The notes under the pieces: model-generated
What the model saw: the letters and a program-made list of their open reading frames with translations, nothing else
Database searches by the model: none
What the model was told of the DNA's origin: nothing
Part shown: positions 56,102 through 64,000 of the stretch, one piece after another
Numbering within the stretch: position 1 is the first letter of the stretch
Layout of the letters: the number at the start of each line of letters is the position of its first letter
Program-made: the position numbers and the translations under genes
Source: Chiua virens
Lineage: Eukaryota > Basidiomycota > Agaricomycetes > Boletales > Boletaceae
Assembly: GCA_019787685.1 (NCBI GenBank)
Contig: JAHNUO010000029.1
Coordinates: 124,001-188,000 of the forward strand
Length of the DNA: 64,000 bases
Reading direction: 5' to 3'

Positions 56102-57870
56102 ATGGTTAGATCCCATATCATAACCACATCTTCCACTTCTTCTTCGTTGTCATCATCATTGTCAATTGGATCTCCATTTGACTCATCAACTCAGGTGCCA
56201 CCATCAACTCAGCCACCACCACTCACACAATTTTCTCCACCTCATGGGATCACCGCACCTCAAAGTATCACTGCCCCTCATAGCAACCTTGCTGGACCAC
56301 TTTTGGACCATTTCGGAATGGTATGATAATTGTCTTGATAATCTAATCAAAGATTTGTAGATTTGGGTCATGACGCAATGAATAGCCAGGGCCACCACCT
56401 GGATACCATAGTCCGATTTACATGGACTATATGCACGAGTTTCATATGCAACGTGAAAGGATCAAGGAACTTGAAATCGAGAATACAAAGCTCTCAACCG
56501 AGTGTACCACTCTAAGGTAAGTCTATTTATTTATATAATTTTACTAATAGCACATGCCAGTGATTTGTAGGAAGGTAATTGATTGGTATAGCGGCATCGA
56601 GACCAATCGCCCTATGAAAGAAACCCATCCTCACATCAAGTTCTGGACCCTCGCTGCTTATCACAAGTGGCTTCTAAAGCCAGAGGCTCAGTCTGGCATA
56701 TTTGGCAAGGAACCTTACCTTGAGGAAGAAAACGGCGATCCAGTCTCAGACCATCGACTTTCAGATATCTGAGAACGAATTAGAAAGGGCTGGGCTGAAC
56801 TTGTCAACATAGGATGTGCGCCAGCAGTGTGGGGTGAGCTCAACCAGACCAGAAGGGACACTTTTCACAAATGTGTTGAGGAAAAGTTCCCTCTCTTCAA
56901 GTGTGCCGAAAATGGGTGGAAACTGGAGCGGATTGCTTGTTTAAGCTACTCTGCATGGCATGGACATCACATAGGTGAGGATGGAAAGTGGTTAAAGCCA
57001 GCAGATAAGAAGAAGAGGAAGTCAGAGCTTAAAGGGAAAGGGAAAGCCTCAAAGAAATTTAAAGGTAAAGCTCCGTCTAAGTAACACTTTTACTAATGAT
57101 TATGCTTCCAGCGGATCCCAAAGAGAAGCTCGAATCCTTGCTATTGGACACTATCCCATTCGACACAAACTTGGGAGCTGGCCCTAGTACAGACACAAAC
57201 ACTACTGATGAGCTCAGCACAGTTGATACTACCAAATTCACTGACGAGAATACACTAGATAGGAATCCCTTTGAAGGCGAAGATTCTGCCCTTGATCTCT
57301 ACAATACGAACTCAGTGGGAAATTCTGTGATAGACAACATCCCCATCGATCCTACCCTCGACTCATTCAATTCCAGCGCTGTGAACACAAACTCTCCTAC
57401 CCTCAACTCACGCAATTCCAGCGCCGTGAACATGAATTCTCCTGCACCAGATGAGGTCAATACCAACCTTGGAGGCACGAACACCTCAGATTTGGATATC
57501 GTCGTCCATAAGAACACTCTGTGAGTTTTTTTATGGCTTTCTGTCAGATGGATACTATCTAAAAGAAATAGCAATGAGCTTGCAAAGGTTGCAGCCGGAT
57601 TTGGGATCATGTTGCCAGATAGTACGTCGACTTTAGAGGCCACAAATGCAACCAATACCATTGCCACTGGCTCTTCCAAATCCACCGGTCATCATGCAGG
57701 GACTTCCAAGGGAGGGAAAAGGGGGGAACTTCTAAGGGAGAGAAGAAACCCGCTAAAATACGATCTGGCCCTGCACGCAATGGAAGGTAAGTCTTACTTT
57801 TGTCCACGGTTTAGTCTTTATGCTATCGTCATTTTTCAGAAATCTTTGTATATTGTGCTGGTTGCATAGC
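56102..57870 (+). pseudogene. Second accessory gene of the DNA transposon
   Basis: Exons 56102-56320, 56386-56516 and 56571 onward join in frame. A Ser/Thr/Pro-rich start (STSSSLSSSLSIGSPFDSST) leads to a coiled coil (MQRERIKELEIENTKLSTEC). A globular part follows (KVIDWYSGIETNRPMKETHP, FWTLAAYHKWLL, GWAELVNIGCAPAVWGELNQ, LFKCAENGWKLERIACLSYS), then a Lys-rich tail (KKKRKSELKGKGKASKKF). A TGA at 56770-56772 splits it where Arg is expected. Similar companion genes accompany this transposon type in mushrooms. Further exons up to 57870 (AGPSTDTNTTDELS, VAAGFGIMLPDST) are Thr/Asn-rich and less certain. Confidence 0.6.
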
Positions 57871-58078
57871 TTCAAGGAAACAACGAATGGAACAACTGCT
57901 GAGTTCATCGAGTATTATAATTCACTGAGTAAAGAGCAACACGAAGTAAGCCTTTTCAAATCATTCTGTATTTAAACTCATAGAATCCGAAGGCCTATAA
58001 CAAGGAAGCAAAAGATTTGGTACGTGATTACACTGTGTATCCTTTTGACTAATATGTTGTATCTAGGTTGCAAGAAAT

Positions 58079-58900
58079 GGCTGGGACAAAGATGTTAATC
58101 TGGGAGTCTTGCACTAGGCTTGTCCTCGTCCTTTTCGTCGCACCACGTTTTCTTGTTGCTGGTTTCGCCCCCACCACCCTTCGTTCGTCACTGTTTCGCA
58201 TTCACTGCCACCGATTTCGTCTTTGTTTTCGCCGCCCCTACCATTCGCTTCGTTTGTCACCATTTCGCCTTTGCCGCTGCTGCTTTCGCCGTTGTTTTCG
58301 CCTGAGCAATAGCTGAGACAAAGACGTTAATATGGGCTAGGCTTGTCCTTGTCCTTTTCACCGCCACCACTTTTGCCTTCGCTGCTGCCGCCTTCGCTAT
58401 CATTATTGCCGCTTTCACTCGTCGCCGGTTTTGCCATTGCTTTTGTCATTGTTATTGCCGTGTTCACCACCATTGCTTTCGTTTCGCCAACGCCGCTTTC
58501 ACTTGTCACTCATTCATTGCCGTTTCGCATTCACTGCCACCACTTTCATCTTTGTTTTCACCGCCCCTGCCATTTGCTTCGTTTGTCACCATTTCACCTT
58601 CGTTGCCGCCATCATTATTGCTGGTTTCACTTGTCACCGGTTTTGCCCTTTCGCCATTGTTATCACCGCTTTCAGCACTGTTGCCTTTGTTTCACCAACG
58701 CCACTTTCGCTTGTCGCCGGTTTTTCCATTGCTTTCACCCTCACCACCACCACTTTCACCTTGTTTCCATCATTGCCATTTTGCTATCATCATCGCCAAT
58801 TCGCTTGTTGCTGTTTCTGCCATTACTTTCACCTTCGCCAGGTCATCGCCAGTGTTGCTATCGTTTCGCTTGTTGGCTGTACCATTGCTGGTTGTAGCGA
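58079..58900 (+). repeat. Low-complexity direct repeats in transposon
   Basis: The opening GACAAAGA.GTTAAT..GGCTTGTCC recurs at about 58083 and 58316. A second block, TTTCGCATTCACTGCCACC..TTTGTTTTC.CCGCCCC, recurs at about 58195 and 58530. Short words GCCATT, TTTCGCC and ACCACC fill the rest. Frames here are products of the repeat. Confidence 0.7.
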
Positions 58901-59259
58901 GCTGGTTCTATGCGAATGGTAGTAAACTGCGTAATACTTGGTAATAAGTGGTGATATAGAATGTGAGCCATTGTGTCCTATTATGATCAGATGTGAGATT
59001 TTTATTTGTGTGATATGTGGTCATACAGAGTCATACGGGGTCATATGTAACTACAGCGATTGTCCCCCACTCGAGAATGTGCTCAGATGTGCTCATATGT
59101 TAGGCGTAATATAGGGTCACATATGGTTCTGCCCCATCAAATTGAAAATGTGAATTTACTCTCATTTTTGGCGGGGGCATGTGCTCAAATCTCATCAAAA
59201 TATTACGGTCACATTTCATTACATCTGGTCATATCTGGTCATAACTAATTTTCACAGGG

Positions 59260-60445
59260 CCTCAACCCTAGTTGGAGTCTTCGGACGTCTAACACCCCGT
59301 CGTCCAATCTATCTGACGACAACCCTGAACCTACCTCGCCTTCTTCTGAAATCCAGGAGAACGACTTCAACATCAATGTTGAACACTCTGACTCTGAAGA
59401 CGAAACTCAGCAACTAGCTGAATGTCTTGCCACCTCACTCCAGAACCCGAACCCCTCTGTGGTTCTCCCTTTGGTACCAACCCTGAACCCTACATCCACC
59501 ACCTCGTCTAGCAACATGTCTAGCAAGGCAATCGAGCTTCGCCTCGGAAAACCCTCCACCTTCGATGGGTCCTATGACCGCGCCATGCCCTGGCTCAATA
59601 ATGCAGCAACATACCTCTTTGTCAATGACCCCATCTATGACATGGACAACAAACGTGTCGCCTTTGCCCTTTCGTTTATGACAGAAGGATCCACTAAGAC
59701 TTGGGCTGATACATTCCATGCCAAGGCTATTCCCCTCCACTCCTTTGGGAGCTGGACCGACTGGCAGACGGAGTTCTGAAAGGACTTCAAACACCACAAC
59801 ACCAAGGGCAATGCCATTGCCTGGCTCTCCACCACTTGGGTAACCTGCAACAAGGACGTCCCTTCGTACATCTCCTCGTTCTGCAACAAGGTTGCCACCG
59901 CCACCCTCACCGGATCAGATTCAGTTCTGATCAACTTCTTTGCCGCCAGCCTTCCCCCTTCACTTATGTGCAGGATCCAGGGAATGGACACCGTACCCAC
60001 TACCATCAACAAGTGGTACACCCAGGCCATCCATTTCAAGACACAGTGGGAACACGCAGACGAGATCACTTGTCGCAACAAGAAGCCCACCACCGCTGTC
60101 ATCTTCCACGACTCTCCCGCTCCTTCCCGTAAAAAGGAATGAGACCCCGACGCTATGGATGTGGACTCTATCCGTGTCAACAAGATGACCAATGCAGAGC
60201 AAAAGTGATGCATCAACAAGAACCTCTGCTTCTGGTGCCACCAACCCAGCCATTGCACCTCCTCCTGCCCAGTCTTCACGACCGACTCCGCTCGTTCCGC
60301 TCCCGTGCCTAACAAGAAGGTCCAGAAAACCGAACCCAAACCTGTCCCTGTCCCTGCTTTGCAGGAGATAGAGGACGATGATGATGACTCTATGAGCATC
60401 AACAAAGTCAACTTGAACGCCCCTGAACCCATCACGGGTTTTTAA
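59260..60445 (+). pseudogene. gag of second Ty3 element
   Basis: The capsid region starts near 59520 (IELRLGKPSTFDGSYDRAMP) and runs through YLFVNDPIYDMDNKRVAFAL, SFMTEGSTKTWADTF and VPTTINKWYTQAIHFKTQWE. A CCHC knuckle, CFWCHQPSHCTSSC, lies near 60230 (spacing less regular than in element A). Three TGA codons at 59777-59779, 60140-60142 and 60206-60208 interrupt it where Arg is expected. The upstream leader is split by the DNA transposon. Confidence 0.85.
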
Positions 60446-60522
60446 GGCAGAAGACCAATTCGACACTGGTATCTTCCCATTCTCATACCCATGTACTAGT
60501 AGCTGAGTTAGCATGTCAATCT

Positions 60523-62560
60523 ATGCAGATCCCGATTAGACTGAATGCTACCACTACCTCGAAAGATGTCGACACCCATGCTCTCATTGACTCCAGAGCC
60601 AGGATAAACTGTATTGACTGGTACTTTGTCCAGAAGAACAAGTTTCCTAAGGAGCACCTTCCGAAACCTATCCCGGTTCAGAACGTGGACTCCACTTCGA
60701 ACAAGAATGGTGACATCAAGTTCACCACTACCCTCCAGATTGCTCTTGGCAGAGTACTCCAATGTGTAAAGTTCCACATCATCCACTGTGGTTCTGAGAA
60801 CATTATCCTTGGCCTCCCGTGGCTCAAGGTGACCAATCCCACCATCAATTGGGTTGCCAAAACCATCACCATCACCGCTCCTGAACCCGACTTCCCCCCT
60901 ATCACTCACGATGAACCTCGCCACTCTGCCAAACTCGCTCACCCACCACTGGTCATTCCGACCCACCACATCAATGTCGATCCCATCTGGGACGGCAAAA
61001 TCTTTGACTACCTTGGCACTGAAACTGGGCATTGTTTCACGACCCAATCCGTGCAACACTCCGTGAACCGTGTCATGTGCGTGGGTCAACGCTTCGTTTG
61101 GACCACTCTACCGGAGAAGCTCACCAACACTACCGCCCTTGCGGCTGCAGCTACCAAAGCCAAGGTCACCCTCCCTTCAGAATACTCGGAATTCGAATCC
61201 GTATTCACAAAGGAACCCTCCAACCAGATGCCCCCCTCTAGGTCCTGCAATCACAAGATCCACCTAAAGGACACCTTCCAACCCAAGGTCAGAAAGGTCT
61301 ACCCCTTGTCCCCTGACGAGCGCAAGGCCACCAACAACTTTATCGACGAACACCTTGCCACCGGCAAGATCCACCCTTCAAACTCTCCTCAGGCCTTCCC
61401 CTTCTTCTTCGTCAAGAAAAGGATGGGCAAGCTCCGCCCTTGCCAAGACTACCACTACGTTAACGAACATACCGTTCGTGATGCCTACCCCCTTCCCCTC
61501 ATCTCCGACCTCGTCAATAAGCTGAAGGATGCCAAGCTTTTCACCAAGTTTGACGTCCAATGGGCTACAACAACATCCGCATCAAGGATGGACACCAATG
61601 GAAAGCTGCGTTCATCACACACTGCAGCCTCTTCAAACCTATGGTCATGTTCTTCAGACTGACAAACTCTCCTGCCACGTTCCAACGCTTTATGAACAAG
61701 TCCTTCAGCAACATGATCGCTGAAGGGTGGCTTGTCATCTACATGGACGACCTCCTCATCTTCTCCGAAGATGATGCTACACATACTGAACGCACCAAAC
61801 ATGTTCTTGCCTGCATGAAGGAACTAGACCTTCACCTCAAACTTGAGAAATGCCACTTTGCTACCACCGAAGTGGAATACCTCGGCATGATCGCTCACCC
61901 TGGCAAACTCGCCATGGACCCAGTCAAGGTCGCTGGCATCGCTGACTGGCCCACTCCAACCAAGCTCAAGGACGTACGATCATTCATGGGCTTCACAAAC
62001 TTCTACCGCCGGTTCATTCTGGACTACTCTACCATCGCCCGACCTCTCGTCGATCTTACTAAGAAAGATGCACCCTGGGTCTGGGACTCCCCCCAGATCA
62101 CTGTCTTCAAATGCCTTAAAAAGGCCTTTACCTCCAATCCGGTTCTTCAACTTCCGGATACCTCTCGACCCTTCGCTATCACCACCGACGCTTCCAAATT
62201 CGCATTGGGTGGTGTCCTCCTCCAGACCGACTCAAACGGCGACTGGAAACCCTGCTCCTACCTTTCGCAGTCTTTCAACGCTGCAGAAAGGATCTATGAC
62301 ATCTATGACCACGAATTACTCACCATCATCAGATCCCTCAAGGCCTGGCACCACTACCTTCATGGTAGCGCTACCCCCATGACCGTTTTCTCGGATCACA
62401 AAAACCTCACCTACTTCCGACAACCCCAAAACCTCAACCATCGTCAAGCCCGCTGGCTTCTCGACCTTGCCGACTTCGACCTCATGTTCTCCCACAGTGC
62501 CAGGCAAATTCCTTGATGGTCCAGACGTGCTCTCCCGCCGTCCCGATCATATTACCTCAG
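60523..62560 (+). pseudogene. Protease, RT and RNase H of second Ty3 element
   Basis: Protease: THALIDSRARINCIDW, where the usual DSG/DTG active site reads DSR. RT begins near 61230, with FFFVKKRMGKLRPCQDYHYV. The frame breaks at about 61562 (a G lost in GGG before GYNNIRIKDGHQWKA), then RLTNSPATFQ and the active site YMDD at 61740-61751. RNase H: AITTDASKFALGGVLL and YDHELLTIIRSLKAWHHYL. Near 62497 an extra base shifts the frame again before VPGKFLDGPDVLSRRPDH. Confidence 0.9.
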
Positions 62561-62649
62561 ACTCAGATAATGAAGATGTCACACCCCTTCCGGACAACGT
62601 CTTTGTTAACCTTATCACCATGGATCTCCAGGACCTGATCTCCTGCTCC

Positions 62650-64000
62650 TCAGCCGCAGCTCTCAGACTGGCACTACGATACTGGTGTCCTGACCTACCA
62701 AGGTCACATCTACGTCCCGCCTAACCGCAAATTCCGGCAACAAATCGTTGCCCACCACCATGACTCCCACACCGCCAGACACCCCGGCTTCCTCAAAACT
62801 CGCCAGCTGGTCGCTGCCAAATTTTGGTGGCCCGGCCTCGCCTCCTTCGTCCACTCCTATGTCTCTGGTTGTGCCTCGTGTCAACAACACAAGGTCAACA
62901 CCCACCCGACCACTCCTCCTCTCTCTCTGATTCCCTCTGCGTGCACCCACCCATTCCAGAATGTATCTGTTGATCTCATCATGGATCTCCCAGTTTCCAT
63001 GGAGGGTTATGACTCTCTCATGGTCGTGGTCAACCATGGCCTTATGAAGGGGGTAATTCTTTGCCCCACGGTGAAAACCACCAACTCCGCAGGTATAGCC
63101 TGCCTCTTTTTTCACAAGGTCTACACGCAATTTGGCCTTTATGACAAGATCATCTCCGACCGTGGTCTGCAGTTCACTTCCACATTTGTGAAAGAGCTCT
63201 CCCAACTCATCAGATACCACCTCTCCCTCTCCACCACCTACCATCCTCAATCCGACGGTGAGACAGAATGTGTCAACCAAGAAGTCGAGACATATCTCCC
63301 AATGTATTGCCAAAACAATCCAGAGAAATGGGCCAACTTACTCCCTATGGCTGAATTCACACACAACCACTGCCCCCACTCCGTCACTGGCAAATCGCCA
63401 TTCTTCCCCATGATGGGCTACAAACCCTGTCCCTTGCCTGCTATCATTGCGGAAATGAAACTCCCCGCTGTTGAGGAACACCTCAAAACCCTCTCCACCA
63501 CTTGCGACGAAGCTCTCACCGCTCATGAACTCGCCTGCCAAGCCATAAAAGCTCGCTCCTCTAGGAAGTTCAAACCCTTCTCAAAAGGCGATCAGGTCTG
63601 GCTGGAAGCCCGCAATTTGAAACAGGAACTAATCTCCCCTAAACTCGCATCATGCTGCAAAGGACCCTTTACCATCACGGAGGTCCTCTCCCTGCTCACC
63701 TACCATCTCTGCCTTCCCAAGACCTGGAAAATCCACCCGGTCTTCCATGCTTCACTCCTTTCCCATATCGGGAAACAGAAACCTATAGACCGAACTTTCC
63801 GAAACCTCCGCCAGACCTTATTGCCAGTGAAGAGGAATATGAAATCGAGCGGATCCTCCACCACACCTGGAACCCGCGCAACCGCAAGTTCCTGATCCAC
63901 TGGAAGGGATACTCCGCTTCCAACAACTCTTGGGAACCTGAGGCTAACCTAGGAAATGCCACGGATACTGTTGATGCTTATAAACATCTCCACCCCAAGG
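62650..64000 (+). pseudogene. Integrase and chromodomain of second Ty3 element, partial
   Basis: The zinc finger has HHHDSHTARHPGFLKTRQLV and CASCQQHK. The catalytic D, D, E residues are seen in VSVDLIMDLP, KIISDRGLQFTSTF and ETECVNQEVETY. The C-terminal part (GDQVWLEARNL, KGPFTITEVLS, HPVFHASLL) is in frame. A shift near 63790-63800 then moves the chromodomain (RKFLIHWKGYSASNNSWEPE) to the next frame. The sequence ends in the chromodomain at the window edge. Confidence 0.88.

Larger units (their letters stand above)
50678..59259 (+). mobile_element. Tnp2/KDZ-like DNA transposon, 8.6 kb
   Basis: The ends are inverted repeats: CCCTGTGAAAATTGGG.. at the left and, in reverse complement, CCCTGTGAAAATTAGT.. 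at the right, both continuing with TATGACCAGAT and TGACCAGATGTAA. An 8-bp target copy CCTCAACC (7 bp if one more C is given to the TIR) flanks it. It carries a transposase gene (+), a spliced accessory gene (-), a second accessory gene (+), a low-complexity block and a family C solo LTR. It is inserted in the gag region of the second Ty3 element. The transposase has seven TGA stops, so it is dead. Confidence 0.88.
49818..64000 (+). mobile_element. Second Ty3/gypsy element, split by a DNA transposon, 3' end outside window
   Basis: A 5' LTR and leader lie at 49818-50677. The gag-pol body resumes at 59260 and runs off the right edge in the chromodomain. The two parts are joined by the duplicated CCTCAACC on both sides of the DNA transposon (50670-50677 and 59260-59267). 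The element carries frame breaks and TGA stops. The 3' LTR and outer target duplication lie beyond the window. Confidence 0.8.

Noticed and set aside
58120..58922. Overlapping frames of 130-184 aa in three phases
   Set aside because: All three phases are open because of the low-complexity TTTCGCC/GCCATT repeat; no protein signal.

Overview
The window is nuclear DNA of a filamentous basidiomycete, most likely an Agaricomycete. The protein-coding genes are cut by many short introns (about 38 to 60 bp, GT..AG). They include families I know from mushroom-forming fungi: a C2/TPR protein, a CHAT remnant, DUF6533 and DUF6698 proteins, and a lineage-specific orphan family. The repeats are Ty3-type LTR elements with chromodomains and a Tnp2/KDZ-like DNA transposon typical of these genomes. 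I cannot name the species. I see no rRNA, tRNA or CRISPR.

Left part (1 to about 29,700) is ordinary gene space. In order: the 5' end of an unknown gene running off the left edge (-); a class 3 lipase (+); a CHAT-domain remnant (-); a hotdog acyl-CoA thioesterase (-) and the V-ATPase proteolipid c subunit (+), which are divergent and share about 207 bp of promoter; an SLP1-like SUN-domain ER protein (+); the ALG11 mannosyltransferase of N-glycan assembly (-); a single-pass membrane protein (+); a C2-TPR protein (-); a basidiomycete orphan-family gene (-); a broken type B carboxylesterase (+) with a decayed fragment of a second copy before it; glutathione synthetase (-); and a DUF6533-type multi-pass membrane protein (+). 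Several exon structures could be solved to the base, including microexons of 8, 13 and 14 nt. Five of these genes also show single-base frame breaks, so either some of them are decaying or the underlying sequence has indel errors.

Right part (about 30,330 to 64,000) is mostly a nest of transposable elements with a small gene island at about 46.1 to 49.2 kb (a DUF6698-type gene and an F-box-type gene). Element A is a Ty3 element with a GGTGC 5-bp target duplication. It has been hit by a TIR element with a 10-bp duplication (which itself took a solo LTR of family B), by a solo LTR of family C between integrase and chromodomain, and by a gag-only LTR element of family B inside its 3' LTR. A spliced antisense accessory gene near its 3' end is still open. 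A second Ty3 element starts at about 49.8 kb and runs off the right edge. Its 5' region is split by an 8.6-kb DNA transposon that carries a transposase and two accessory genes and has itself taken a family C LTR inside a transposase intron.

Nearly every in-frame stop in these elements is TGA standing where CGA is expected. With a protease active site changed from DSG to DSR, this points to CpG deamination of silenced, methylated repeats.
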